This document shows positions 43,523 through 51,941 of a stretch of 64,000 nt of DNA, in pieces. This DNA is from Bacteroidetes bacterium GWF2_43_63 (GTDB lineage: Bacteria > Bacteroidota > Bacteroidia > Bacteroidales > DTU049). The translations under genes and the position numbers were made by a program. Each line of letters opens with the position of its first letter. The first letter of the stretch is position 1. The notes beneath the pieces were generated by a model. That model searched no databases. It saw only the letters and a program-made list of their open reading frames with translations, and was not told the DNA's origin. The DNA lies in contig MEOQ01000030.1 of assembly GCA_001769275.1 (NCBI GenBank), positions 20,529 to 84,528 on the forward strand, written 5' to 3'.

Positions 43523-45429
43523 TTTATGAAGTATCTACTACAGCTATAATTATTTTCCTCATTTTTGTTGCTTCAGTACTTAGTTTGTCTTTTTATTTCG
43601 GACGTAAGGCAAAATCAGCCAGCGGTTATTACGCAGCTGGAGGAAATATTCACTGGTTTGTAAACGGAATCGCTTTTGCCGGCGATTATTTGTCAGCAGC
43701 ATCATTCCTTGGTATTTGTGGAATGATTGCGTTTTTTGGTTATGACGGTTTTCTGTATTCGGTTGGATATCTTGCAGGCTGGGTTGTAGCTTTATTTCTG
43801 GTAGCCGAGCCACTTAAAAGACTTGGTAAATACACTTTCGCCGATGCACTCGATGCAAAATTCAATTCCCCGGCCATTAAACTCACTGCAGCTATCTCAA
43901 CGCTTGTTGTGTCATTATTCTACCTGATTCCGCAAATGGTGGGTGCTGGTGTTCTTGTAACACCTTTGCTGGGATTTCCGCATTGGGTTGGCGTTGTTTT
44001 AGTAGGGTCAATTGTAATCCTGATTGTTGCAACTGCAGGTATGACTTCGACCACATACGTACAATTTATCAAAGGTGGTTTGCTGATTATTTTCTCCATT
44101 ATTGTAGTATTCTATGTATTAAATGTTGGCCTTAAAACCAAACCCAGCGCTGATTACCACAATTTTGTTACTCTGCCTGTTGAAATGCAGGACGGAAAAG
44201 TAACAGCTCTGTCCGATAACTCATATAAGATATTGGCTCAACACGACGAGAAAGATATGAGCTTTGTGAAGCTCGAAAAAAACGGTTTTGTAAATTGGTG
44301 GAAAGTCAACACTAAAGGCGAAAAACCTGTTCTGGAAGAAGCTTTATCTATTATTGTTTCACCAGATGGTAAAAAGCTCTATAATGGTGCTCCTAAAGAA
44401 GATAGAAGGTTCTTTCAGGTTGGTCATATCAAAAAATTGGTTTACAAAGGAAAAGAAGTCCAGGAAACCGGACCTTTGAGTCCTCTTGCCTTTATTAAAA
44501 CCATTGAAGAAAGCGAAATTGTTCGTTTCCCGAAAAAAGCTTTTAATGACGGCAATGATAAGGTTACAGTTTTTTATCAGGTTGTTACATCTGGAAAAGA
44601 CATAGTGAAACCAGGCCTTTTTTATAAACTCGACGAAGGTGCATCGTTTTGGACCCGCCTTGATTTTCTGTCGCTCATGCTGGCGTTGTTCCTTGGAACA
44701 TCGGCGTTGCCTCATATTCTGATTCGTTACTACACCGTGCCCAGCCAAAGAGCTGCACGTAAATCAACTGTTGTTGCTATTGCCGCAATTGGTCTTTTTT
44801 ATATGCTTACCCTGTATATGGGTTCAGGTGCTATGGTTAATGGCGGTCTGGATGTTGACAACAGCAATATGTCAGCTCCTTTGCTGGCAAAAACCTTTGG
44901 AATTACCATCTTTGCTATAATTTCAGCCATTGCTTTTGCAACAATACTTGGAACTGTCAGCGGTCTTATTGTTGCAGCTTCGGGTGCTGTGGCTCATGAC
45001 CTTATGGACAAATATATGAATCGGCAAATGACCGAAAAACAAAAAGTCCAAGCCGGTCGAATTGTTGCTGTTATTGTTGGTATTATTGCTATTGTACTCG
45101 GTATAGTTTTTCAGAAACAAAATGTTAATTTCCTTGTTGGACTTGCTTTTGCCATTGCGGCCTCGGCAAACCTTCCGGCTATTCTTATGTTGCTTTTCTG
45201 GAAAAAAACAACGGCAAAAGGTATTTCTTGGGCTATCGTAGTTGGTATGGTAACGGCTTTGGGAATTATCCTTCTGTCACCAACCATGTATGAAATATAT
45301 GGCCTCCCCAAGGAAAATGCTCCCATTCCTCTTGCAAACCCTGGTATTTTCTCAATTCCACTCGGATTCCTTACTCTTATTGTGGTGTCTCTGGCTTCAC
45401 GTAAAAAGAAAATACAAGCCGATGCTTGA
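43519..45429 (+). CDS. sodium:solute symporter, VC_2705/acetate-permease-like
   Basis: 636 residues, about 13-14 membrane helices. SSS-family signatures: FYFGRKAKSASGYYAAGGNIHWFVNGIAFAGDYLSAASFLGICG (about 26-69, sodium-site region) and FLGTSALPHILIRYYTVPSQRAARKS (about 393-418, the ALPH...R(Y/F) block of ActP-type carriers). A soluble insert of about 160 residues (about 210-375, rich in K, D, E) sits between helices 6 and 7; such inserts are known for the VC_2705 group. Known substrates of relatives are acetate and other short organic acids; the exact one is unknown here. Operon with DUF4212 and probably the porin gene 39 bp downstream. Confidence 0.92.
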   Translation: MIYEVSTTAIIIFLIFVASVLSLSFYFGRKAKSASGYYAAGGNIHWFVNGIAFAGDYLSAASFLGICGMIAFFGYDGFLYSVGYLAGWVVALFLVAEPLKRLGKYTFADALDAKFNSPAIKLTAAISTLVVSLFYLIPQMVGAGVLVTPLLGFPHWVGVVLVGSIVILIVATAGMTSTTYVQFIKGGLLIIFSIIVVFYVLNVGLKTKPSADYHNFVTLPVEMQDGKVTALSDNSYKILAQHDEKDMSFVKLEKNGFVNWWKVNTKGEKPVLEEALSIIVSPDGKKLYNGAPKEDRRFFQVGHIKKLVYKGKEVQETGPLSPLAFIKTIEESEIVRFPKKAFNDGNDKVTVFYQVVTSGKDIVKPGLFYKLDEGASFWTRLDFLSLMLALFLGTSALPHILIRYYTVPSQRAARKSTVVAIAAIGLFYMLTLYMGSGAMVNGGLDVDNSNMSAPLLAKTFGITIFAIISAIAFATILGTVSGLIVAASGAVAHDLMDKYMNRQMTEKQKVQAGRIVAVIVGIIAIVLGIVFQKQNVNFLVGLAFAIAASANLPAILMLLFWKKTTAKGISWAIVVGMVTALGIILLSPTMYEIYGLPKENAPIPLANPGIFSIPLGFLTLIVVSLASRKKKIQADA

Positions 45430-45468
45430 TGATGAAATAATTAATTTTTGAATAAAAAATCAAAACTC

Positions 45469-46701
45469 ATGAAAAGTACTTGCATTTTCATTTTTCTGGC
45501 CATTGTCTCATTTTTCGGATTTGCACAAGAGAAGCCATTCGGGATCACTCTGTCGGGTTATGTCAAAACTGATTTTAGCTATGATACCCGACAGTGCTCT
45601 GCTGCAAATGGTTTGCGCGAAGGACATTTTTTTCTTTTTCCGGACAATGTGTTATTTGATGCCGATTCGAATGACATCAATGCCGCTCCGTCTTTCAATA
45701 TTCTTAGCATTCAAACCCGGGTCACTGGCAATATTACTGGCCCCGATGCTTTCGGAGCCAAAACTTCAGGCGTGATTGAAACCGAATTTTACGGTACCAG
45801 CGATGCCGATTTGAGCGGTTTACGCTTACGTCATGGCTACGTGAAACTAAACTGGACCAAATCGGAATTGCTCATTGGTCAGACCTGGCACCCCATGTTC
45901 CCCACCGAAGCCTTTGCTCAGACACTGAGTGTAAATACAGGTGCCCCTTTTGTTCCATTCAGCCGAAACAATCAGATCCGGTATATGTACAAACCAGGCA
46001 AAGTCAGTCTATATGCCATTGCTTATATGGAACGTGATATTGCCAGCTCGGGCCCCGACGGAACCAGCACTAAATATATGCGCAACAGCGGCATGCCTGC
46101 CTTGAATCTGCGAATGGTTACCGTTCTGAACGATAAGTTCCAGTTTGGCCTTGGAGTCGATTATAAAACACTACGCCCGGAACTGAAAACAACTGCTAAT
46201 TATGTGACCGATGCGACCATCGGCAGTTATGCCAGCTGTATCTGGACTAAATTGAAAACAACTCCTGTTACCATCAGTCTTATGGGAACCTACGCGCAAA
46301 ATGCTACTGATATGCTCATGCTGGGGGGATATGCTGTTTCGGAAATCACGGACACTGTTCGAGAACTGAAAACCTACACCAATCTGACTACGGCTGCGGC
46401 ATTCATCGATATTATGACCAATGGAACCAAGTGGAAATTTGGCGTTTTAGGTGGATTCAGCAAAAACCTCGGAGCCGATGACATTATATCTGGCGGGGTT
46501 ATTTATGGGCGAGGAAGCAACATTGATATGCTTTACCGTGTTTCGCCACGCGTTTCATGCACCGTTGATAAATTGACTTTTGGCGCCGAAATCGAATACA
46601 CCGTTGCTGCTTACGGAACTACACAATCCAACGGAAAAGTTACCAATACAAATGATGTAGCCAACATCCGAGGATTACTCTGCGCTATTTATAAATTTTA
46701 A
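45469..46701 (+). CDS. outer-membrane porin-like beta-barrel protein
   Basis: 410 residues from the ATG at 45469; a TTG seven codons upstream is less likely because the ATG begins a clean signal peptide (KSTCIFIFLAIVSFFGFAQ). The mature protein starts ITLSGYVKTDFSYDTRQ, the first strand of many Bacteroidetes and DcaP-like porins, and continues as alternating strands (SGVIETEFYGTSDADLSGLRLRHGYVKLNWTKSELLIGQTWHPMFP; FQFGLGVDYKTLRP), ending in LLCAIYKF with C-terminal Phe. Placed 39 bp after the symporter and before a strong terminator, so it likely brings the same solute across the outer membrane. Confidence 0.82.
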   Translation: MKSTCIFIFLAIVSFFGFAQEKPFGITLSGYVKTDFSYDTRQCSAANGLREGHFFLFPDNVLFDADSNDINAAPSFNILSIQTRVTGNITGPDAFGAKTSGVIETEFYGTSDADLSGLRLRHGYVKLNWTKSELLIGQTWHPMFPTEAFAQTLSVNTGAPFVPFSRNNQIRYMYKPGKVSLYAIAYMERDIASSGPDGTSTKYMRNSGMPALNLRMVTVLNDKFQFGLGVDYKTLRPELKTTANYVTDATIGSYASCIWTKLKTTPVTISLMGTYAQNATDMLMLGGYAVSEITDTVRELKTYTNLTTAAAFIDIMTNGTKWKFGVLGGFSKNLGADDIISGGVIYGRGSNIDMLYRVSPRVSCTVDKLTFGAEIEYTVAAYGTTQSNGKVTNTNDVANIRGLLCAIYKF

Positions 46702-46727
46702 TTTTTTTAATTATCAGTTCTGATATC

Positions 46728-46775
46728 AAAAAACCACCCCTCAAAGAATTTAAAGTCTTCGAGGGGTGGTTTTTT
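46728..46775 (+). terminator. terminator of the symporter/porin operon
   Basis: 15-bp perfect stem, A6-CCACCCCTC / GAGGGGTGG-T6 (46728-46742, 46761-46775), loop of 18. A-tract on the left also allows leftward use. Confidence 0.92.
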
Positions 46776-46866
46776 GCGGAGAAAAAACAGCTTATTCCCC
46801 TTATATTTGCGGAGAATAAGGTTTTCTTTTAGTGCGTTATTCAAAGCCATAAAGAAATAATGATCC

Positions 46867-47094
46867 TCACTCCACCACCTCCGGATAAAAGAAGCCCGAA
46901 AGCTTCTCGCCCAAAACCTGAATGCGGCGGGCTACCAGATCGGCCCATCGGTCGCGAGGCGGCTCTTCCCTGCTCCGGCGTTTTTTGTTCACTTCCTTAA
47001 TGTCTTCAACTCGCTGCCAGTTGATAACAATTTCAGTTTTTAGCGTATTTCGCTCCTGATTTGCGGTTTTTCTATATGCACTATATACTTTCAT
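46867..47094 (-). CDS. small charged protein of unknown function
   Basis: 75 residues, MKVYSAYRKTANQERN at the start, then ETEIVINWQRVEDIKEVNKKRRSREEPPRDRWADLVARRIQ, and a hydrophobic end GEKLSGFFYPEVVE. Strongly charged, predicted helical in the middle. No family recognised. It is divergent from the GAF-like gene at 47252 and shares with it the 157-bp region that contains the 32-bp-spaced operator-like repeats, so it could be controlled by the same factor or be that factor. Confidence 0.5.
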   Translation of the reverse strand: MKVYSAYRKTANQERNTLKTEIVINWQRVEDIKEVNKKRRSREEPPRDRWADLVARRIQVLGEKLSGFFYPEVVE

Positions 47095-47147
47095 GGCTGA
47101 ATATTTTTGGTAAAGATATTATGCGTAAATGACTGAAAACAAATATA

Positions 47148-47237
47148 TTAAGCATTTTAAGTGCTTAATAAATTAATTAATCAGCTTAATAAGTGCTTAA
47201 ATTTATTTGCTTTTATAAAATAAAGTGCTTAATTTTG
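47148..47237 (+). promoter_or_regulatory. promoter overlapped by three AAGTGCTTAA repeats at exact 32-bp spacing
   Basis: AAGTGCTTAA occurs at 47159-47168, 47191-47200 and 47223-47232: identical 10-mers, each 32 bp apart (three DNA turns). An inverted near-copy TTAAGCATTT is at 47148-47157. The promoter TTTG (47206-47209), 20 nt, TAATTTTG (47230-47237) lies between and over repeats 2 and 3, the last repeat sharing three bases with the -7 box. This is the geometry of a repressor operator with cooperative binding. Confidence 0.78.
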
Positions 47238-47251
47238 TGGTTAATCTACTT

Positions 47252-48385
47252 ATGAAGTTTAGTTTTTCAGACGGTCCCTTGTCCTTAATTTTGGATCAGC
47301 TGTCAGGTCTTTATCCGACAGCAACGCGATTTATTGCGCTGGAAAACAGTGGATTATCCTCAACACAAGTTAGGTTCTACGACAGCGATCAGCAGGAATT
47401 AAGCGATGGCGGCATCCGGACTGATATACCCGATCTGGCAAAACTCTTTAGTGTCCGCAACAACCCCTTTGTCTGGCAGAACGAGAGCGACCTGCCATTC
47501 TCATGGGCTCAGGTCCGCCACAGCAACAATGTCGATATGTTTCGCGAACTTGAACGCAATGTTTTGGTGCTGCGGGTAAATAATCCCAGCTGGATGGGCT
47601 TTATCCTGATCTATTTCAGCAAGAATAAAAAGCATTTCGGATTTCTCGATTCTGAGTCGAGCTTCAGTCACGAAAATCGTGAAATCATTGGACAGACAGC
47701 CGGAAATGCCATTCAGCTTTGTCTGAAAAATGCAGCGCGCGACAGCCAGGTGCTCGACAGCATTCAGAAAAGCATGCAGGCGCTCACCGGCAACCGCAAA
47801 ATGGAAGACCGTGGCAATCAGAATCAGGTGAAACTGCTTGAAAACATGATAGTTGAGATGGCCGTTGAATATCTGCATAATCTCAGCCGCGATCAAAAAA
47901 TCAGTTTGACCCTGAGCCCAGACGCCCGCGAAAAGATACAGTCATTCCGTGGTAATCCGGCCAGCTTGCGCAGTATGCTAAATCAGGCCAGCGTTCTGGC
48001 CGTCAACCTGAGTCAGAGCGTTCCGGTCATTATTGAGTCATGGCACCTGATTTCAGGCGCAGCAGAAATAGAAGAAGACGTTGACCAACCGATATCGGTC
48101 ATTCAGCACCGTCATATGAAAATATATCAATGGCTCGACCGGATTGAGGAAGCAGTGAAAATGGTTATTTCGGGACATGAAAATCCTACCGGCGTTTTGG
48201 TTGGAAAAGCCATGCAGCCCTCTGTTTCGGCACCAGCCATCAGCGACATGATGAATAAGCAAAAGCAAAAGATCATGGTTCTGCTGAATGAGTTCCCCGA
48301 CCGCTGGCCGCAAACCCGCAATCACTTCAAGCCACTTCAAAACCTGCTGATCCGCAAGGATTTTGACGAGAGTAAGAGTGCATAG
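47252..48385 (+). CDS. GAF-like, possible DNA-binding regulator of unknown family
   Basis: 377 residues from the ATG at 47252; a GTG at 47225 lies inside the promoter and would precede the likely transcription start. Residues about 1-150 read like a GAF fold: PLSLILDQLSGLYPTATRFIALE, NVLVLRVNNPSWMGFILIYFSKNKKHFGFLD and HENREIIGQTAGNAIQLCLKN. Residues about 190-255 (KISLTLSPDAREKIQSFRGNPASLRSMLNQASVLAVNL) recall the lid helices of sigma54 activators ('L-s-p-e-A...GN-x-x-x-L'), but no Walker ATPase is present. The end (TGVLVGKAMQPSVSAPAISDMMNKQKQKIMVLLNEFPDRWP, about 315-355) could be a helix-turn-helix. Inferred: a regulator that may bind its own operator repeats. No firm family assignment. 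Confidence 0.65.
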   Translation: MKFSFSDGPLSLILDQLSGLYPTATRFIALENSGLSSTQVRFYDSDQQELSDGGIRTDIPDLAKLFSVRNNPFVWQNESDLPFSWAQVRHSNNVDMFRELERNVLVLRVNNPSWMGFILIYFSKNKKHFGFLDSESSFSHENREIIGQTAGNAIQLCLKNAARDSQVLDSIQKSMQALTGNRKMEDRGNQNQVKLLENMIVEMAVEYLHNLSRDQKISLTLSPDAREKIQSFRGNPASLRSMLNQASVLAVNLSQSVPVIIESWHLISGAAEIEEDVDQPISVIQHRHMKIYQWLDRIEEAVKMVISGHENPTGVLVGKAMQPSVSAPAISDMMNKQKQKIMVLLNEFPDRWPQTRNHFKPLQNLLIRKDFDESKSA

Positions 48386-48660
48386 ATTGATGTTCGTTTT
48401 GCAGCTTAATTGAAAAAATGACACTTTAATATGCAGTCATCCTGAGACAACCAGCGATGCGCGCCTCGCAACCTAAAATTTAATGGCACCCCTCGCTGTC
48501 ATCCTGAGTGCCGCTCTCGTAGCTCTTTGCGAGATATCTGCTTGCGGTGTATCGAAGGAGGCAGCGAAAATCAACAAAAGAAAAAGTCTGGAGAATAGCA
48601 TGAAATCCCAGCTCAGCGACAGAGAATAATATTCGACTTATTTTGTTGAATTTTAAAGTT
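48386..48660. other. intergenic region with paired GTCATCCTGAG repeats
   Basis: GTCATCCTGAG at 48436-48446 and 48498-48508, followed by TCGAAGGAGGCAGCG (48551-48565). No gene or terminator seen. Confidence 0.6.
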
Positions 48661-48876
48661 TTATGGCTCAATAAAATCAAAAAGCTCCAGCTGTTTCGGA
48701 TTGTGCTTTTCCTGTTTTACATAGCCTTTAAAGCCCGCCAGATTCACGTCAATCACCTTTCGCAAATAAAGGTTGGGCGTCATGCCTTTCGATGCACAGA
48801 ATTGTGCAAATTTCTCGGCTTTCTGAGTCGAAATGCCAAGTTTGATGGAGCGGTATCTTTTTTTCTTACGTGCCAA
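48661..48876 (-). CDS. small ribbon-helix-helix-like protein
   Basis: 71 residues with a TTG start at 48876. N-terminus ARKKKRYRSIKLGISTQKAEKFAQFCASKGMTPNLYLRKVI fits a CopG/MetJ-type ribbon-helix-helix: a basic beta strand (RSIKLGIS), helix 1 (TQKAEKFAQFCASKG), a turn with T-P-N, and helix 2 (LYLRKVIDVNLA). The tail HNPKQLELFDFIEP is acidic. The start is supported by a TACTTTTG box 17 nt upstream. Inferred: small DNA-binding protein; an antitoxin role is possible but no toxin gene is adjacent. Confidence 0.65.
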   Translation of the reverse strand: MARKKKRYRSIKLGISTQKAEKFAQFCASKGMTPNLYLRKVIDVNLAGFKGYVKQEKHNPKQLELFDFIEP

Positions 48877-48893
48877 AACCGAGGTATTTGTGG

Positions 48894-48901
48894 CAAAAGT
48901 A
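48894..48901 (-). promoter_or_regulatory. -7 box TACTTTTG of the ribbon-helix-helix gene
   Basis: Complement of CAAAAGTA; perfect TAnnTTTG, 17 nt before the TTG start. No clear TTTG 20 nt upstream. Confidence 0.5.
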
Positions 48902-49563
48902 AAGAAATTTTTATAACCCTGTTTTTTTCACGTTACAATCGTGGAATTTATCGCGCTGAAGGCGTGACGTTACAATCGCTACATGGGTGACAATAAATAG
49001 GGTCGTTGTCATCGTTGCGAAATTGAGTAGCCGACCTTGTCACGTTTTACATGAAGGCCCAAAAATTCCTAAGTGCCTTCACGCCTTTGTGGCAAAATCA
49101 CTACCCTCCATGGCGCGGATTTGTAATCCGTGACATGGATTTCTGAACGCAAAGTCACAAAATTTTCTTCGTGTCTTCGTGCCTTTGTGGCAATTTCAAA
49201 ATCCACGCTTGATCTCTTTATTGAGCTCGCAAACTAAAATTAATCTGTTGTCATCGAAGATGAATGCGGATTCTCACGTTTCCGCCCATCATGTAGCGAC
49301 AGTGACTGATGCTGGCGGGTTCGCGTGAATGAGACCCGCTGAGGTAGAAATGATATTAGCGAAAATTCGCGCCATTCGCGGAGAAGAAGTGTCTTCGTGC
49401 CTTTGTGGCAAAATCAAAATTTCTGTGGACAGATGTTTTCCCTTTTTAATTAAAGAATATACTATAAGCTTCATGATATATATCTAATCATTACATGTGA
49501 CTGATTATTAATCAAAAGCATATTTATTTCAATATTTGTGCGGTTTTGTACAAATGCAATCTG
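48902..49563. other. long repeat-rich intergenic region
   Basis: About 660 bp, no credible gene. It holds a GTGACGTTACAATCG-type direct pair (CACGTTACAATCG at 48930 and GACGTTACAATCG at 48966), GTCACGTTTTACATGAAG (49037), GGCGCGGATTTGTAATCCGTGACATGG (49112-49138, split palindrome), two CTTCGTGCCTTTGTGGCAAnnTC words (49171, 49395) and the CGCGAAAATTCGCG-type element also seen near 22630. Confidence 0.6.
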
Positions 49564-49571
49564 TATCTTTG
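49564..49571 (+). promoter_or_regulatory. -7 box TATCTTTG of the helicase gene
   Basis: Matches TAnnTTTG, 20 nt before the ATG at 49592. TTTG at 49545 gives only a 15-nt spacer, so the upstream element is doubtful. Confidence 0.5.
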
Positions 49572-49591
49572 TCACGATTAAAAAATGAAAA

Positions 49592-51370
49592 ATGGAGTTG
49601 ACAAAGCAACAAATTGAAATTGTTCAGGCGGATGGGAACATCCGTATCAATGCAGTTGCCGGATCCGGAAAAACAACCACCATTATCGAGTATGCCCGCA
49701 GGATTCCAAAAAATAAGACAATTTTATATCTGGCTTTCAATAAATCGGTGCGGATTGAGGCTCAACGCCGGTTCGAGCAATGCGGGCTACAGAATGTACG
49801 CATCGAAACGGCTCACTCCCTCGCTTTCAGTCATGTGGTGCCAAGGTTCGGATACAAAGTCAAACCTGCGGGATATTCCATTTCGGATTTGGCCAATTTG
49901 CTTCGGATACGCAGTGTTGGTGATAATCTGAGTGAATTTGTCATTGCAAATCATGTTTCCAGACTGACTGCCTATTATTGCAACAGCGACAAAAAGTCTG
50001 TAGCCGAACTTGAATATCTTGATGTCATTACAGATAACAAAGCCAGGGAATTTGTAAAACATCATTACAAAATTATTGAATCGAAAACCGCACTGTTTCT
50101 GAGTTTGATGGATGAGGGCAAAATTGAAGTTACGCACGATTTTTATCTGAAGAAATTTCAGCTCATGCAGCCAAAGCTGAAATACGACTATATTTTGTTC
50201 GATGAAGGCCAGGATGCGTCCCAGGCTATGCTCGATGTGTTTCTCCGGCAGGATGCTGTGAAAGTGATTGTAGGCGACACTCACCAGCAAATCTATGGAT
50301 GGCGCTTCGCGGTCAATTCGCTCGAACGGGTCGATTTCAAAAATTATTATTTATCGGATAGCTTTCGTTTTGGCAATGATATAGCGCATCTTGCCACTTC
50401 GGTGCTACAATGGAAGTCGCATCTTGTTACCTACAACCCTGTTGCAATGCGGGGGTCTGGGAAAGCAAATGCTGTCCGTTCAAGGGCTGTTCTGGCAAGA
50501 ACCAATATGGGACTGCTGCTGAAAGCCATTGAAGTTTTGAGAGGTCCTGAAAAAATCAGCAGGATTTATTTTGAAGGAAATTTCAATAGCTACACGTACG
50601 CCGATGAAGGCACATCGCTCTACGATGTACTGAATTTGCATCTTGGGAAAAAGCATCTGGTGCGCGATCCGGTCATTGCCCGCATGTCCGGCATAGAGGA
50701 GCTTGAGGAATATATTGACAAAACAGAGGACAAACAGCTCTCGATGATGGTTGATATTGTCAAAAAATATGGCGACCAGATTCCCGTCATACTGCGCGAA
50801 ATCAGAGAGAAACACGTTGCCGATCATCACCGGAATCAGGCTCAAATCATATTTTCAACGGTACACCGATGCAAAGGAATGGAATACGACAGCGTTGAAC
50901 TGGTGGATGATTTTTATTCGGAAGAGACATTCGAAACCTGTACGATTCCAAAGAAAGAAGCTTACAGAATGGAACTGATGTTGTCGGAAATCAATTTGCT
51001 GTATGTTGCGATAACACGCGCCAAATGCGAACTACACATGCCGGAATCGCTGATGCCGGAAGGATTTCCGCCTTCAAAATACATTCATGTGCTTGCGAAG
51101 AAAAAGAAAACCGAATCCATTTCAGCTGAAGACTGGCGCAGGATGAAATATAGAAAATCATTGCCTGAAACCCAGGATGAGATACTTGCGATGGCCCGTT
51201 CCAGAAACAATAAACCCTCGGCAAATAAAACGTGGACCCGTGAACTGGATGACGAGCTTCTTGAGATGTTTCAGCATGGTTTGGATATTTCAAAAATCGC
51301 CGAACAAACCGGTCGCTCCAAATATGCCATCATGGCCCGAATACGATTGCTTGAAATGATTGATGATTAG
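49592..51370 (+). CDS. UvrD/PcrA-like superfamily 1 DNA helicase with C-terminal HTH-like segment
   Basis: 592 residues, shorter than UvrD or Rep (about 670-720). Motifs in order: Q-motif and Walker A (LTKQQIEIVQADGNIRINAVAGSGKTTTIIEYARR split over about 3-37), motif Ia (LAFNKSVRIEAQRRF), Walker B as DYILFDEGQDAS (about 200-211), motif III GDTHQQIYGWR (about 228-238), motif V STVHRCKGMEYDSVEL (about 421-436), motif VI LLYVAITRAK (about 469-478). Domain spacing resembles FBH1-type helicases that dismantle recombination filaments. The end (WTRELDDELLEMFQHGLDISKIAEQTGRSKYAIMARIRLLEM, about 547-588) looks like a SANT/HTH fold not usual in UvrD. Monocistronic. Role in DNA repair or replication restart is inferred from family. 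Confidence 0.9.
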   Translation: MELTKQQIEIVQADGNIRINAVAGSGKTTTIIEYARRIPKNKTILYLAFNKSVRIEAQRRFEQCGLQNVRIETAHSLAFSHVVPRFGYKVKPAGYSISDLANLLRIRSVGDNLSEFVIANHVSRLTAYYCNSDKKSVAELEYLDVITDNKAREFVKHHYKIIESKTALFLSLMDEGKIEVTHDFYLKKFQLMQPKLKYDYILFDEGQDASQAMLDVFLRQDAVKVIVGDTHQQIYGWRFAVNSLERVDFKNYYLSDSFRFGNDIAHLATSVLQWKSHLVTYNPVAMRGSGKANAVRSRAVLARTNMGLLLKAIEVLRGPEKISRIYFEGNFNSYTYADEGTSLYDVLNLHLGKKHLVRDPVIARMSGIEELEEYIDKTEDKQLSMMVDIVKKYGDQIPVILREIREKHVADHHRNQAQIIFSTVHRCKGMEYDSVELVDDFYSEETFETCTIPKKEAYRMELMLSEINLLYVAITRAKCELHMPESLMPEGFPPSKYIHVLAKKKKTESISAEDWRRMKYRKSLPETQDEILAMARSRNNKPSANKTWTRELDDELLEMFQHGLDISKIAEQTGRSKYAIMARIRLLEMIDD

Positions 51371-51941
51371 CTCCCGATTTCAATTCTGAAATCTAAAATC
51401 AACAAAAGAACGACATAGGAACCCTGAACAAGGAGGTGAGAATTTTGAAGGATTGTCACTTCACCCTTACTTCTCTCTTCAAATATCCATGCTCTTCCTG
51501 ATCCGTCAGAATGCACGAATTGTTCATGATTCAAAGTTCAGACAGCGCCCGTGAACTCATCAGCCGCAGCGGACTTGCTTCTTTTGATTTATCCGCATTT
51601 ATAACACTTAGAATGCCCATAAAAAAAGGATCCCCGGCCTCCTGCCCGCTTTTCAGCGGACAGGCGCAAGGGGAAATCAGAATCGCTTGTGTATTGGAAT
51701 AAACTATAGTATAGGTTGGTCTATAGGGTGACAATTTTAATTGCTACAAATATATAGCTGATAACTTATATACGCAAATACAATTTGCTGCAAATGTAAT
51801 CATTTTGCAACCTGATTCTTGACAGAGTATTTTGACAAAATTAGTGAGGAAACCCGTGATTTTTTGTTCAGCAATCAGGTGAAACATCCCGACAAAATGA
51901 AGATTTTTTACTTTCGAAACAAACCCAATCGAATTTCTGCG
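51371..51941. other. intergenic region, no clear gene
   Basis: About 570 bp. Short open frames (for example 51511-51702 and 51819-52025) lack family features and start signals. No convincing terminator follows the helicase gene. Confidence 0.45.

Noticed and set aside
47159..47232. AAGTGCTTAA repeats as a CRISPR array or replication origin iterons
   Set aside because: Units are 10 bp with AT-rich spacers of no independent identity, only three copies, and no cas, dnaA or rep gene nearby; promoter overlap favours an operator.
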